This document shows positions 33,052 to 43,074 of a stretch of DNA of 64,000 bases, piece after piece. Position 1 is the first letter of the stretch; each line of letters starts with the position of its first letter. The notes under the pieces are model-generated. The model was not told the DNA's origin and ran no database searches. It saw nothing but the letters and a program-made list of their open reading frames with translations. This DNA is from Arthrobacter silviterrae (GTDB lineage: Bacteria > Actinomycetota > Actinomycetes > Actinomycetales > Micrococcaceae): the NCBI RefSeq assembly GCF_011045165.1, contig NZ_JAAKZI010000004.1:1-64000 (forward strand). Direction: 5' to 3'. Both the position numbers and the translations under genes were made by a program.

Positions 33052-35127
33052 ATGAGCCTTGCGCAGGAAATTAACCGTGTTGTTGCCCCTTTTGAGGTCA
33101 TTAGCGACTTCCAGCCGGCAGGCGACCAGCCGGCCGCCATCAAGGAGCTGACCGAGCGGATCACCAACGGTGAGAAGGACATTGTGCTCCTGGGCGCCAC
33201 GGGCACCGGCAAGTCGGCCACGGCGGCATGGCTGATCGAGCAGGTCCAGCGCCCCACGCTGGTCATGGTGCAGAACAAAACACTGGCAGCCCAGCTGGCC
33301 AACGAATTCCGCGAGCTGCTGCCCAACAATGCAGTGGAATACTTCGTCTCCTACTACGACTACTACCAGCCCGAGGCCTACGTTCCGCAGTCGGACACGT
33401 TCATTGAAAAGGACTCCTCCGTCAACGAGGAAGTGGAACGCCTGAGGCACTCGGCCACGAATGCACTGCTCACCCGGCGTGACGTCATCGTGGTGGCCAC
33501 GGTGTCCTGCATCTACGGCCTGGGCACGCCGGAGGAGTATGTTGCCGGCATGGTCACCCTGACGCGGGGCGCAACCATGAACCGGGACGAGCTGCTCCGG
33601 AAGTTTGTCGGCATGCAGTACGCACGCAATGACATTGACTTCCACCGCGGCACGTTCCGGGTCCGCGGGGACACCGTGGAGATCATCCCCATGTATGAGG
33701 AACAGGCCCTGCGGATCGAATTCTTCGGCGATGAAATTGAAAACATTTACACGCTGCACCCGCTGACCGGACAAGTGATCCGGGAAGAAACGGAAATGTA
33801 TGTTTTCCCGGCCTCGCACTACGTGGCCGGCCCTGAACGGATGGCCCGCGCCGTCAAGCAGATCGAGGAGGAGCTGGCGGAGCGCACCAGGGAGCTGGAA
33901 AGCCAAAACAAGCTCCTGGAGGCCCAGCGGCTGCGCATGCGCACCACCTATGACCTGGAAATGATGGAGCAGATGGGCTTCTGCAACGGCATTGAGAACT
34001 ACTCGCGGCACATTGACGGCCGCGAGCAGGGAAGCGCACCGCACTGCCTGCTGGACTACTTCCCGGACGACTTCCTGCTGGTCATTGACGAGTCCCATGT
34101 GACGGTGCCCCAAATTGGCGCCATGTATGAGGGCGACATGTCCCGGAAACGGACCCTCGTGGACCACGGCTTCCGGCTGCCTTCCGCCATGGACAACAGG
34201 CCGCTGAAATGGGACGAATTCCTGGACCGTGTTGGGCAGACGGTCTACATGTCGGCCACCCCGGGCAAGTACGAGCTCGGCAAGTCGGACGGCTACGTCC
34301 AGCAGATCATCCGCCCCACCGGCCTCATTGACCCCGAAATCATTGTCAAGCCGTCCAAGGACCAGATCAACGACCTCCTGGGAGAGATCCGGGAGCGCAC
34401 CGAAAAGAGTGAACGCGTGCTGGTCACCACGCTGACCAAGCGGATGGCCGAGGACCTGACGGACTACCTGCTCGGCAACGGCATCAAGGTCCAGTACCTG
34501 CACTCCGACGTTGACACGCTGCGCCGGGTCGAACTGCTCCGTGAACTGCGCATGGGCGTCTTTGACGTCCTGGTGGGCATCAACCTGCTCCGCGAAGGCC
34601 TGGACCTGCCCGAGGTGTCGCTGGTCAGCATCCTGGATGCGGACAAGGAAGGGTTCCTGCGCTCCGGGACGTCCCTGATCCAGACCATTGGCCGCGCTGC
34701 CCGGAACGTGTCGGGCCAGGTGCACATGTACGCGGACAGGATCACGGCCTCCATGCAGTTCGCCATCGATGAGACCAACCGGCGGCGTGAGATTCAGGTG
34801 GCCTACAACACCGAACGCGGCATCGACCCCCAGCCGCTGCGCAAGAAGATCGCTGACATCACGGACCAGCTGGCCCGCGAGGATGCTGACACGGCAGCCC
34901 TGCTGGAGGAAGCCCGGGGCAAGCGCGACAAGGCAAAGTCCGCCGTCCGCGCGGACGGGCTGGCCGCCCGCCCCGCCGCGGACCTGGTGCAGTTGATCGA
35001 AGAGCTTACGGCCCAAATGCACGGCGCCGCCGCCGAGCTGCACTTCGAACTGGCAGCCCGGCTGCGCGACGAGGTGGCGGATCTCAAAAAGGAGCTCCGC
35101 CAGATGCGGGGCGCCGGCCACGCGTAG
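33052..35127 (+). CDS. uvrB: Excinuclease ABC subunit B
   Basis: A 691-residue UvrB, the helicase-like damage-verification subunit of nucleotide excision repair that is loaded by UvrA and then recruits UvrC. Walker A GATGTGKS is at 48-55. The beta-hairpin region reads [13 protein letters not shown], and the helicase motifs [17 protein letters not shown] and [18 protein letters not shown] are intact. The C-terminal UVR domain ([20 protein letters not shown]) contacts UvrC. The ATG at 33052 gives the usual N-terminus [10 protein letters not shown]; the frame is open to 32992 but those codons cross the promoter. Confidence 0.98.
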   Translation: MSLAQEINRVVAPFEVISDFQPAGDQPAAIKELTERITNGEKDIVLLGATGTGKSATAAWLIEQVQRPTLVMVQNKTLAAQLANEFRELLPNNAVEYFVSYYDYYQPEAYVPQSDTFIEKDSSVNEEVERLRHSATNALLTRRDVIVVATVSCIYGLGTPEEYVAGMVTLTRGATMNRDELLRKFVGMQYARNDIDFHRGTFRVRGDTVEIIPMYEEQALRIEFFGDEIENIYTLHPLTGQVIREETEMYVFPASHYVAGPERMARAVKQIEEELAERTRELESQNKLLEAQRLRMRTTYDLEMMEQMGFCNGIENYSRHIDGREQGSAPHCLLDYFPDDFLLVIDESHVTVPQIGAMYEGDMSRKRTLVDHGFRLPSAMDNRPLKWDEFLDRVGQTVYMSATPGKYELGKSDGYVQQIIRPTGLIDPEIIVKPSKDQINDLLGEIRERTEKSERVLVTTLTKRMAEDLTDYLLGNGIKVQYLHSDVDTLRRVELLRELRMGVFDVLVGINLLREGLDLPEVSLVSILDADKEGFLRSGTSLIQTIGRAARNVSGQVHMYADRITASMQFAIDETNRRREIQVAYNTERGIDPQPLRKKIADITDQLAREDADTAALLEEARGKRDKAKSAVRADGLAARPAADLVQLIEELTAQMHGAAAELHFELAARLRDEVADLKKELRQMRGAGHA

Positions 35128-35161
35128 GCGGCTGCCGCAAATACCGTGTAGGCTTAATCGC

Positions 35162-35270
35162 ACGTAGGGGAGTATCCCAAACGCTACATTCGTCAACACG
35201 TGCGGCACCGTTGCTGCGCCGGGTGTAGCGGCCGCCGTCAAGGTGGTGGAGAGACTTATGTCTTTCCTCC
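35162..35270 (+). ncRNA. Probable yybP-ykoY manganese riboswitch upstream of terC
   Basis: The 162-nt leader of the terC gene contains, in order, GTAGGGGAGTATCCC (35165-35179), CGTCAACA (about 35191), a GC-rich central region, then CCGTCAAGGTGGTGGAGAGAC (about 35235-35255). The GGGGAGTA and GTCAA...GAGAC elements in this order resemble the conserved loops of yybP-ykoY (mnt) RNAs, which sense Mn2+ and are very often placed before TerC-type genes. The call rests on motif order and gene context. A covariance search was not possible. Confidence 0.75.
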
Positions 35271-35289
35271 ATGCCTTGAAAGGTGCACG

Positions 35290-36285
35290 ATGCACAATTT
35301 GCCCGTATGGTTTGAGGTCGGCTCCTTTGCCGTCCTGGGCCTGATCCTCCTCGCCGACCTCCTGCTGGTCATCAAGCGCCCCCACATTCCCTCCATGAAG
35401 GAATCCGGGCTGTGGGTGGCCTTCTACGTTGGGCTCGCCCTTATTTTTGCGGCGATGCTGTTCCTTTTCACCGGCGCCGAATTCAGCGGCCAGTTCGTGG
35501 CCGGCTGGGTGACTGAATACAGCCTCAGCATCGACAACCTGTTTGTTTTCATCATCATCATGGCCCGCTTCTCCGTGCCGCGGCGCTACCAGCAGGAAGT
35601 GTTGATGGTGGGCATCATCATTGCCCTGGTCCTACGCGGCATTTTCATCATGGTGGGTGCGGTGGTGATCGAACAGTTCAGCGCGGTGTTCTACATTTTC
35701 GGCGCCTTCCTGCTGTGGACCGCGTGGAAGCAGAGCCGCCCGGAAAGCGAAGGTGAGGACGCCGACAAGGAGAACTTCCTCATCCGTGCCGTGCGCCGCG
35801 TCATTCCCATGACCGACAGCTACGACGCCGGGCGCCTCCGCACCACCACCAGCTCCGGCAAGAAGGTGTTCACGCCCATGCTGGTGGTGTTTGTCACCAT
35901 CGGCGTCACTGACCTGCTGTTCGCCGTGGATTCCATCCCTGCCATCTTCGGCCTGACGCAAAGCGCGTTCATTGTCTTCACCGCGAACATTTTCGCGCTC
36001 ATGGGCCTGCGCCAGCTGTACTTCCTGCTAGGCGGTCTCATGGACCGGCTGGTGTACCTCAAGCACGCCCTGTCCGTGATCCTGGCGTTCATTGGCATCA
36101 AGCTGGTGCTTCACGCCATGCACGTCAACGAGCTGCCATTCATCAATGGCGGCCAATCCATATCCTGGGCCCCGGAGATCCCCACCTTCGTCTCACTGGC
36201 CGTGATCCTCGGTACCATGGCCGTCGCAATCGTGGCCAGCATAGTCCATTCGAAAAACAAGGAACGCCGACTCAACGCCGGTTGA
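35290..36285 (+). CDS. TerC-family membrane protein (probable Mn exporter/insertion factor)
   Basis: A 331-residue protein with about nine hydrophobic segments. The hallmark acidic membrane motifs are TEYSLSIDNLFVFIII (first half) and FVTIGVTDLLFAVDSIPAIFG (second half), where Asp and Glu in the membrane are expected to bind metal. TerC/Alx/MeeF proteins export or deliver Mn2+ and supply it to exported enzymes. AAAGG lies 7 nt before the ATG at 35290. The upstream leader looks like a Mn riboswitch, which fits this role. Confidence 0.9.
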   Translation: MHNLPVWFEVGSFAVLGLILLADLLLVIKRPHIPSMKESGLWVAFYVGLALIFAAMLFLFTGAEFSGQFVAGWVTEYSLSIDNLFVFIIIMARFSVPRRYQQEVLMVGIIIALVLRGIFIMVGAVVIEQFSAVFYIFGAFLLWTAWKQSRPESEGEDADKENFLIRAVRRVIPMTDSYDAGRLRTTTSSGKKVFTPMLVVFVTIGVTDLLFAVDSIPAIFGLTQSAFIVFTANIFALMGLRQLYFLLGGLMDRLVYLKHALSVILAFIGIKLVLHAMHVNELPFINGGQSISWAPEIPTFVSLAVILGTMAVAIVASIVHSKNKERRLNAG

Positions 36286-36293
36286 GCCGGCCA

Positions 36294-36325
36294 GGGGGAA
36301 GCTGCCGTGCTAGGCGGCTTCCCCC
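36294..36325. terminator. Terminator hairpin overlapping the convergent gene end
   Basis: GGGGGAAGC (36294-36302) and GCTTCCCCC (36317-36325) form a perfect 9-bp stem, extended inside by GCC/GGC. It follows the terC stop; its right arm lies within the last codons of the convergent peptidase gene, whose stop codon (36310-36312) falls in the loop. Confidence 0.7.
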
Positions 36326-37596
36326 CGAACCAGTTCCAGGAGCCGGGCGAAGATGCCCTCGCCGTCGTCGGCTATGCCGTCATGGTGGAAGTCGGCGCTT
36401 TCCCACACCCGCAGGCCCCTGACGGCGGCGGCGGTGGCCATGGAAAGGTCCCGGTCCACATAGATGTCGTCCGAGTAGACGGCGGCGGCCACCGGCACCG
36501 TGTTGCGTGCCAGCTGCCCTTCGTCGTACAGGGGGCCCCAGCCCTCGGTGCGGGCAGCGAGGAGCTCCGCGAGCCCGCGCAAGGGCACCAGTGACGGGTC
36601 CTGTTCAAAGTACCAGGGGTAGACTGCCTCGCCGGTCAGCAGGGGCTCCGGGGCATCGGGCGCGAAGTGGGGCCGGCCGGCCAGCACGCGTGCCGCGGCC
36701 CAGTTGCTTGCCACCCCCTGGACGTAGATGGATTCGTGCATGAGTGCATACAGGGGATTCGCCGCCCGGGTCACCAGCGCGGAAAGCTGGCTCAGGAAAC
36801 TGTCCGAGAGCCGGTCGCCGTCGGGCGTGGAAACAAAGGCGTCCTCCAGCAGGTAGTGCAGGGCGTCAATGCGTGTGTTGCCGCCAAAGTAGTTCCCCAG
36901 CATCTGCACCCGCTCCGGCGTGAGCCGTTCCCCGGTCGGCAGTGCCTCGTGGACCGCGGCGACATGGCGCATGAGGCGTGTTACCAGGGCCCTGTCCTGG
37001 GGATAGCGGGCAAAGTACTCGGCGTTGCGGGCCACCAGCCGCCGGAACGTTGCCTCGTAGACCTGGTCGGCGGGGCCGTTGAGCGGGCCCAGCCCGCCCG
37101 TGACCAGCACCTCCTTCAGGCCCTCGGGGGCAAAGGACAGGTAGCTCAGGGCACAGAATCCGCCGTAGCTCTGGCCGAAAACCGACCACGGGCCCGACCC
37201 CAGTGCCCGGCGGATGAATTCGGCGTCCGCCACAATGTCCGGGGCCCGGAAATGGGAAAGGTAGTCGGCCTGCGCGGCCGTGTCACCCACCAGCGGGAGC
37301 GTCTGCCGTGAAGCCGGCGTGGACAGGCCCGTGCCGCGCTGGTCCAGCATCAGCACGCGGAAATTCTTGCTGGCTTCGCCCAGCCAGCCGTTCAAGCCAA
37401 GGGGGCGGTTCCCGCGGCCGCCCGGGCCGCCCTGCAAAAAGAGCAGCCAGGGAAGTTCCGTGGCGTCGCGGGCCGGGTCGGAAAGTTCCCTGGCGAAAAG
37501 TTCGATGGTGGGCCCGGCCGGGAAGGCGTGGTCGAGGGGAACCGTAAAATGATGGTCGCGCATCTGCACTCCGCGCATGATGTACGGCGCGCTCAT
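36310..37596 (-). CDS. Alpha/beta hydrolase, proline iminopeptidase-like (S33)
   Basis: A 428-residue alpha/beta hydrolase of peptidase family S33. It has the oxyanion-hole QGGPGG motif, DQRGTGLS, and the nucleophile elbow GQSYGGF; the catalytic Asp and His are expected near DDIYVDRDL and FHHDG in the C-terminal part. Members release N-terminal proline or other residues from peptides, though specificity is not readable. The ATG at 37596 overlaps the stop of the upstream acetyltransferase by 4 bp, so the two are translationally coupled. Confidence 0.88.
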   Translation of the reverse strand: MSAPYIMRGVQMRDHHFTVPLDHAFPAGPTIELFARELSDPARDATELPWLLFLQGGPGGRGNRPLGLNGWLGEASKNFRVLMLDQRGTGLSTPASRQTLPLVGDTAAQADYLSHFRAPDIVADAEFIRRALGSGPWSVFGQSYGGFCALSYLSFAPEGLKEVLVTGGLGPLNGPADQVYEATFRRLVARNAEYFARYPQDRALVTRLMRHVAAVHEALPTGERLTPERVQMLGNYFGGNTRIDALHYLLEDAFVSTPDGDRLSDSFLSQLSALVTRAANPLYALMHESIYVQGVASNWAAARVLAGRPHFAPDAPEPLLTGEAVYPWYFEQDPSLVPLRGLAELLAARTEGWGPLYDEGQLARNTVPVAAAVYSDDIYVDRDLSMATAAAVRGLRVWESADFHHDGIADDGEGIFARLLELVRGEAA

Positions 37597-38093
37597 GCCG
37601 AAACTTCCGCGGCGTTGCCGAAGCGGCCCAGCGAGGGGCCTTCGAGCCGGTACACGTGCCAGCCGTCCATGGGTGCTGCACCAATGGACTTGTAAAAGTC
37701 GATGGACGGCTTGTTCCAGTCCAGCACGCTCCACTCAACCCGTGCATAGCCGCGCTCCACGGCAATGCCGGCCAGGGTGCTCAGCAGCTGCTTGCCGTAA
37801 CCGCTGCCGCGGGCCTCCGGGCGCACGTACAGGTCCTCGAGGTGGATGCCCATGGTGCCCTCCCAGGTGGAGTAATTCAGGAACCAGAGCGCAAAACCAA
37901 CGATCGGCCCGCCGGCTTCGGGGTTGTCCACCACGTGCACGTGGACTCCCGGGTCCGCTCCAAAAAGGTTTTCGTGGAGCAGCGCCGCCGTGTTCTTGAC
38001 GGCGTCGGGCTCCTTTTCGTAAACGGCCAGATCGTGGATCAGGCCGAGAATGGCCGGGACGTCGGAGGGGACGGCGGTGCGGATCAAAGTCAT
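37593..38093 (-). CDS. GNAT acetyltransferase, diamine/spermidine N1-acetyltransferase-like
   Basis: A 166-residue GNAT protein resembling SSAT-type diamine acetyltransferases: LIHDLAVYEKEPDAVK, then GIHLEDLYVRPEARGSGYGKQLL (acetyl-CoA loop), and VEWSVLDWNKPSIDFYKSIGA near the end. It probably acetylates a polyamine or small amine. It is first in a two-gene operon with the S33 peptidase. A TATGCT box ends 6 nt before the ATG on the minus strand and no ribosome binding site is evident, so the mRNA may be leaderless. Confidence 0.88.
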   Translation of the reverse strand: MTLIRTAVPSDVPAILGLIHDLAVYEKEPDAVKNTAALLHENLFGADPGVHVHVVDNPEAGGPIVGFALWFLNYSTWEGTMGIHLEDLYVRPEARGSGYGKQLLSTLAGIAVERGYARVEWSVLDWNKPSIDFYKSIGAAPMDGWHVYRLEGPSLGRFGNAAEVSA

Positions 38094-38099
38094 GAACTG

Positions 38100-38105
38100 A
38101 GCATA
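38100..38105 (-). promoter_or_regulatory. -10 box of probable leaderless GNAT mRNA
   Basis: On the minus strand TATGCT ends 6 nt before the ATG whose first base is 38093, and no ribosome binding site lies between. Confidence 0.5.
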
Positions 38106-38264
38106 TCCGGTGCCGCCGCGCGGCCGCGATGGCCCTCCAATCACGGAAATGCACAGCCGGCACCCAGAACTTCCGCGTGGTTCCTTGACAAAACTCCCAT
38201 GCAACCTTAAGACGGAAAGGGGGGACGCGGTGGAAGCATTCAACTCTTGAAAGCGTACAAAACC

Positions 38265-39638
38265 ATGACCACGGGTAATTCGGCTGCCTTGGACGGCCGC
38301 GAACAGCAAAGCCAGGTGCGCAAGGCGGCCATCGCCAGCACCATCGGCACAACCATTGAATGGTATGACTATTTTCTCTACGGCGCCGCGGCGGCCCTGG
38401 TGTTTCCGCACGCGTTCTTCCCGCACATGTCTCCCTACCTTGGCCTAATTGCCTCCTTTGCCTCCTACTTTGTCGGCTTTGTGGCCCGGCCCATTGGCGC
38501 GGCCATCTTTGGCCACTGGGGCGACCGGATTGGCCGGAAGGCCATGCTCATCACCACGCTGCTCATGATGGGCTTGTCGACGGCACTGATCGGCGTGCTG
38601 CCCGGCGCAAACTCCTGGGGCGACGCCGCACCGGCAATCCTGATACTGCTGCGCGTCCTGCAGGGCATCGCGGTGGGCGGGGAGTGGGGCGGGTCAATCC
38701 TGCTGTCCATGGAATGGGGCGACCAGAAGCGCCGCGGGCTGATGGCCAGCTGGCCGCAGCTTGGCGTGGCCATTGGCATCATCCTCTCCACCGGACTTAT
38801 GGCAATATTCAACGGCATCATGGGCACAGAGGCGTTTGTTGCGTGGGGCTGGCGCATCCCGTTCCTGCTCAGCCTGGTCCTGGTGGCCATTGGGCTGTAC
38901 ATCCGGATCCGCATCATGGAGACCCCCATGTTCGCCGAGGTGGTCCGGAACAACAAGACCCAGAAGGCGCCCGTAATGGCGGTCATCAAGCGCTACCCGA
39001 AGGAGATCATCCTGTCGGCCCTGCTGCGCATGTCGGAACAGATGCCGTTCTACATCGTGACCGCCTTTGTCCTGTCCTACCTGACGGACAAGAACCACCA
39101 TTACGGCTACAACTTCGTGCTGATCGGCACCATGGTCGCCGCCGCCCTGGAGCTGTTCTTTGTACCGTATTTTGGCCACCTCTCGGACAAAAAGGGCCGG
39201 CTGAAGATTTACCAGCTCGGCGCGGCCATCACGGGCGTGTGGGGGTTTGTCTATTTCGCCATGCTTGACAGCGGCGCGGCCTGGCTCGTGTTCATCGCGC
39301 TGTCCGTGGCCCTCGTGCCGCACGCCATGCAATACGGTCCGCAGGCTTCGATCATTGCCGAGAACTTCCCGACAAACCTGCGCTACACGGGTGCCGGGCT
39401 GGGATACCAGCTGGCCTCGATTGTTGCCGGCGGCCCGGCGGCACTGCTGGCGACGGTGCTCATGCACCAGTTTGGCACCGGATATGCCGTCTCCGCCTAC
39501 ATCCTGGTCTCCGCGCTCATCACGCTCGCGGCGTCGCTGGGACTCAAGGACCACTCCAAGTCGGACATTTCGGACTCCGGGACCTACTCACCGAGGACCG
39601 CGCCGTCCACGTCCAGCGATCCGCACAACGTGCATTAG
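38265..39638 (+). CDS. MFS transporter, metabolite:H+ symporter (MHS/ProP-like) family
   Basis: A 457-residue 12-helix transporter. The N-terminal IASTIGTTIEWYDYFLYGAAAALVF and the loop 2-3 motif FGHWGDRIGRKAML are diagnostic of the MHS family, which imports carboxylates, shikimate, proline/betaine or similar solutes with protons. The Arg-containing RVLQGIAVGGEWGGS helix is also typical. The C-terminal 30 residues are Ser/Thr/Pro-rich and cytoplasmic. A TTG at 38247 could extend it by six residues; ATG 38265 is chosen. It is divergent from the GNAT gene and convergent with the helicase. Confidence 0.88.
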   Translation: MTTGNSAALDGREQQSQVRKAAIASTIGTTIEWYDYFLYGAAAALVFPHAFFPHMSPYLGLIASFASYFVGFVARPIGAAIFGHWGDRIGRKAMLITTLLMMGLSTALIGVLPGANSWGDAAPAILILLRVLQGIAVGGEWGGSILLSMEWGDQKRRGLMASWPQLGVAIGIILSTGLMAIFNGIMGTEAFVAWGWRIPFLLSLVLVAIGLYIRIRIMETPMFAEVVRNNKTQKAPVMAVIKRYPKEIILSALLRMSEQMPFYIVTAFVLSYLTDKNHHYGYNFVLIGTMVAAALELFFVPYFGHLSDKKGRLKIYQLGAAITGVWGFVYFAMLDSGAAWLVFIALSVALVPHAMQYGPQASIIAENFPTNLRYTGAGLGYQLASIVAGGPAALLATVLMHQFGTGYAVSAYILVSALITLAASLGLKDHSKSDISDSGTYSPRTAPSTSSDPHNVH

Positions 39639-39658
39639 GGCTGCGGCCGTCCCGCCGC

Positions 39659-42196
39659 CTACATGCGGCTAAAGTCCTCCAGCACGACGACGGCCGCGCC
39701 GGCCTGGTTTGATGCCTCCAGGTCGACGGTGGCCGTCATGGACCAGTCGTGGTTGCCGGCGGGGTCCGCGAGGGTCTGGCGCACCTTCCAGGAAAGTGCG
39801 CCCTCCGTGATGTGAAGCAGCGCCGGGCCGCGGGCGGCCGGGCCCGACTCGATGTACTCGTGTTCGTCCCAATAGCCGTCCAAGGCGTCGGCCCAGCGGT
39901 CCGCGTTCCAGCCGTGGTCGCCGTCGAGCTCGCCCAATGCCTCAAAGTTGTCATCGGCCGCCAGCTCCACCCGGCGGAACATTTCGTTCCGGACCATCAC
40001 CCGGAAGGCGCGGTGGTTGTCCGTGAGCCGCGGCGGGGCCGGGGGCAGGGCCGTTTCGTCCGGGAGGTCCGGCTCTTCTCCGTTGGTCATCTTTTCCCAC
40101 TCGTCGAGCAGGCTGGAGTCAATCTGGCGGACCAGTTCGCCCAGCCAGGAAATGATGTCCTGCAGGTCCTCCCGCAGGGCGTCCTGCGGGACAGTCTGGC
40201 GCAGCGCCTTGTAGGCATCCGTGAGGTAGCGCAGCACAATGCCTTCGGAGCGGGCCAGCGAGTAGTACTGGACGTATTCGCCAAAGTTCATGGCCCGCTC
40301 GTACAGGTCACGGATGATCGACTTGGGGCTGAGCTCGAAGTCACCCACCCATGGGGCTGCCTTCCGGTACACCTCGAAGGCCCCGAAGAGCATCTCGGCC
40401 AGCGGCTGCGGGTACGTGACCTCGTCAAGGATGGCCATGCGTTCGTCATATTCAATGCCGTCGGCCTTCATGGCCGTGACTTTCTCGGTCCGTGCGCGCT
40501 TGAGCTGGGCGGCAAGAATCTGGCGCGGTTTTTCCAGCGTCGACTCGATGACGGAGATGACGTCCAGGGCGTAGCTGGGGGATTCGGGGTCCAGCAGCTC
40601 CAGTGCCGCCAGGGCGAAGGGGGAGAGTGGCTGGTTCAGTGCAAAGTTCATCTGCAGGTGCGTGGTGAGCCGGACGGTGCGCCCGTCGCCCTCCAGCTCC
40701 CCTTCCGGGATGCGTTCCACAATCCCGGCGCCCAGCAGTTCGCGGTAGATGCCCAGGGCCTTGCGGATCAGTTTCCGCTGCGCGGACGGGGTTTCATGGT
40801 TTTCCGTCAGCAGCTTCCGGGCCGCCTGGAACGGGTCGCCGGGCCGTTCCAGCAGGTTCAGCAGCATGGCGTGGGTGACGCTGAAGCTCGAGGTGAGCGG
40901 CTCCGGCACTGATTCACTAAGCCGCTTGAACGTGGGCTCGCCCCAGCTGACAAACCCCTGCTGCGGCTTCTTCTTGACCACCTGGCGGAGCTTCTTTTGG
41001 TCGTCGCCAAACTTTGCCACGGCCTTGGCCATGGCCTTGGTGTTTTCGATGACGTGCTCCGGCGCCTGCACCATCACGGTGCCGGCCGTGTCGTAGCCGG
41101 CCCGCCCCGCGCGGCCGGCAATCTGCTGGAACTCGCGGACCTGCAGCACGCGGGTGCGGACGCCGTCGTACTTGCTCAGGGCTGTCATGAGGACGGTGCG
41201 GATAGGCACGTTGATGCCCACGCCAAGGGTGTCGGTGCCGCAGATTACCTTCAGCAGCCCTGCCTGCGCCAGCTGCTCCACCAGGCGGCGGTACTTGGGC
41301 AGCATGCCGGCATGGTGCACGCCGATGCCGTGGCGCACCAGCCGGTTGAGGGTCTTGCCAAAGCCGGCCGAAAAGCGGAAGCCGGCGATGAGCTCGCCGA
41401 TCCGGTCCTTTTCCTCGCGGGTGCAGACATTGATGCTCATCAGGTTCTGTGCCCGGTCAATGGCTTCGGCCTGGCTGAAGTGCACCACGTACACGGGCAC
41501 CTGTTTCGTGGCGAGCAGTTCCTCAAGCGATTCGTGCACGCCGGTGGTGACGTAGTAGTAGTGCAGGGGGATGGGGCGCACGCCGGAGGAAACCGTGGTG
41601 GTGGTCCGGTTGGTCAGCTCGGTCAGCTCGCGTTCAAAGCGCGTCACGTCCCCCAGCGTGGCGCTCATGAGCAGGAACTGGGACTGGGGGAGTTCCAGGA
41701 GGGGCAGCTGCCAGGCCCAGCCGCGCTGGGGATCCGAGTAGTAGTGGAACTCGTCCATGATCACCACGCCCACATCGGCATGCTCGCCCTCACGCAGGGC
41801 AATGTTGGCCAGGATTTCCGCCGTGCAGCAGATGATGGGGGCGTCCTGGTTGACCGAGGAATCCCCGGTGATCATGCCCACGTTTTCCGCCCCAAAAATC
41901 TCGCACAGGGCAAAGAACTTCTCCGACACCAGCGCCTTGATGGGGGCCGTGTAGTAGCTGGCGGCCCCGCGTGCCATGGCGTTGAAGTGGGCGGCGATGG
42001 CCACCATGGACTTCCCGGAACCAGTGGGTGTGGAGAGGATCACGTTGTTGCCGCTCACCAGTTCAATCGCGGCGTCCTCCTGTGCGGGGTAAAGCTCCAG
42101 CCCGCGGTCCATGGTCCACTCCAGGAATGCGTCCAGGACGTCGTCATCACTGGAGGTTTGGGGGTCAAGGCCGGAAAGCTGCTCAAGAAGGTTCAT
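39659..42196 (-). CDS. DEAD/DEAH-box helicase with DUF3516 C-terminal region
   Basis: An 845-residue superfamily 2 helicase. Walker A TPTGSGKS (56-63), motif II VIMDEFHYYSDPQRGWAW and motif III LMSATLGD are clear. In the second RecA domain, GTDTLGVGINVPIRTVLMTAL and QIAGRAGRAGYDT give motifs V and VI. The QIAGRAGR form and the long alpha-helical C-terminal half place it near Ski2/HelY-like RNA helicases; the C-terminal DUF3516 region is typical of actinobacterial members. It probably remodels structured RNA or ribonucleoprotein. It stands alone, divergent from the methyltransferase gene. Confidence 0.9.
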   Translation of the reverse strand: MNLLEQLSGLDPQTSSDDDVLDAFLEWTMDRGLELYPAQEDAAIELVSGNNVILSTPTGSGKSMVAIAAHFNAMARGAASYYTAPIKALVSEKFFALCEIFGAENVGMITGDSSVNQDAPIICCTAEILANIALREGEHADVGVVIMDEFHYYSDPQRGWAWQLPLLELPQSQFLLMSATLGDVTRFERELTELTNRTTTTVSSGVRPIPLHYYYVTTGVHESLEELLATKQVPVYVVHFSQAEAIDRAQNLMSINVCTREEKDRIGELIAGFRFSAGFGKTLNRLVRHGIGVHHAGMLPKYRRLVEQLAQAGLLKVICGTDTLGVGINVPIRTVLMTALSKYDGVRTRVLQVREFQQIAGRAGRAGYDTAGTVMVQAPEHVIENTKAMAKAVAKFGDDQKKLRQVVKKKPQQGFVSWGEPTFKRLSESVPEPLTSSFSVTHAMLLNLLERPGDPFQAARKLLTENHETPSAQRKLIRKALGIYRELLGAGIVERIPEGELEGDGRTVRLTTHLQMNFALNQPLSPFALAALELLDPESPSYALDVISVIESTLEKPRQILAAQLKRARTEKVTAMKADGIEYDERMAILDEVTYPQPLAEMLFGAFEVYRKAAPWVGDFELSPKSIIRDLYERAMNFGEYVQYYSLARSEGIVLRYLTDAYKALRQTVPQDALREDLQDIISWLGELVRQIDSSLLDEWEKMTNGEEPDLPDETALPPAPPRLTDNHRAFRVMVRNEMFRRVELAADDNFEALGELDGDHGWNADRWADALDGYWDEHEYIESGPAARGPALLHITEGALSWKVRQTLADPAGNHDWSMTATVDLEASNQAGAAVVVLEDFSRM

Positions 42197-42239
42197 GGTG
42201 GTTCCAGTCTACGGGGGCAGGCCGTGGCAGGATGACGCC

Positions 42240-43037
42240 ATGGGATACGAACAGCTGACCTGGGATCCGGCAAAATACGTGGAATTTGGCGACTTTCGCA
42301 ACCGGCCCTTCTTTGACCTGACGGGCCGCATCACGGCCGATGCGCCGCGCCACGCCGTGGACCTGGGGTGCGGGCCCGGCAACCTGACAGCCACGTTGTC
42401 CCGGCGCTGGCCCGGCGCAACCGTGGAAGGCCTTGACAGTTCCGCTGAAATGATTGCCAAGGCCAGGCACAACGCCGGCACCCGGGACGGCGGGTCCCTC
42501 ACCTTTGCCGAGGCGGACATCCGCAGCTGGCGCCCGGAGCCGGGCACGGACGTGGTCGTCTCCAACGCGGCACTTCAGTGGGTGCCGGGCCACCAGGAAC
42601 TCATGTCCGCCTGGCTGGCCGCGCTTGCCCCGGGTGCGTGGCTGGCGGTGCAGGTGCCCGGCAACTTTGCGTCCCCGTCGCACGTGCTGATGCGCGAGCT
42701 TGCGGAATCGCCGCGATGGCGGAAGCAGCTAGACGGGGTGCTGCGCCACAATGACGCCGTCTGGGAGCCCGGGCAATACCACGAGCTGCTTTTGGGTGCC
42801 GGGGCACGGGCCGATGTGTGGGAGACAACGTACAACCAGCTGCTGCAGGGGGATTCCCCCGTGCTGAACTGGGTGCGGGGGACCGGCCTGCGCCCCGTGC
42901 TGCAGGCGCTTGGCACCACGGACGGCGCCGAGTACGAGGCCGAATATTCAGCGTTGCTTGATGAGGCCTACCCGGCCGGGGAATTTGGCACCATCTTTCC
43001 GTTCCGCCGGATCTTCATGGTGGCGCAAAAACTCTGA
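42240..43037 (+). CDS. Trans-aconitate 2-methyltransferase-like SAM enzyme
   Basis: A 265-residue class I methyltransferase. The SAM-binding motif I is VDLGCGPGNLTA (40-51), followed by EGLDSSAEMI as the acidic ribose-binding strand. The N-terminus WDPAKYVEFGDFRNRPFFDL and the overall length match Tam, which detoxifies trans-aconitate by methyl-ester formation. ATG 42240 is chosen from homology; GGATG upstream may serve as ribosome binding site. The PIG-L gene follows within 40 bp, so the two may share a transcript. Confidence 0.88.
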   Translation: MGYEQLTWDPAKYVEFGDFRNRPFFDLTGRITADAPRHAVDLGCGPGNLTATLSRRWPGATVEGLDSSAEMIAKARHNAGTRDGGSLTFAEADIRSWRPEPGTDVVVSNAALQWVPGHQELMSAWLAALAPGAWLAVQVPGNFASPSHVLMRELAESPRWRKQLDGVLRHNDAVWEPGQYHELLLGAGARADVWETTYNQLLQGDSPVLNWVRGTGLRPVLQALGTTDGAEYEAEYSALLDEAYPAGEFGTIFPFRRIFMVAQKL

Positions 43038-43074
43038 CAAGTTGTTTATGGAAATAGTGGAAAGGACCATGGCA

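Noticed and set aside
32974-35385. 803-codon open frame antisense to uvrB
   Set aside because: It lies wholly opposite uvrB and its flanks, shows no recognisable domain, and is explained by the high-GC codon bias that keeps the opposite frame open.
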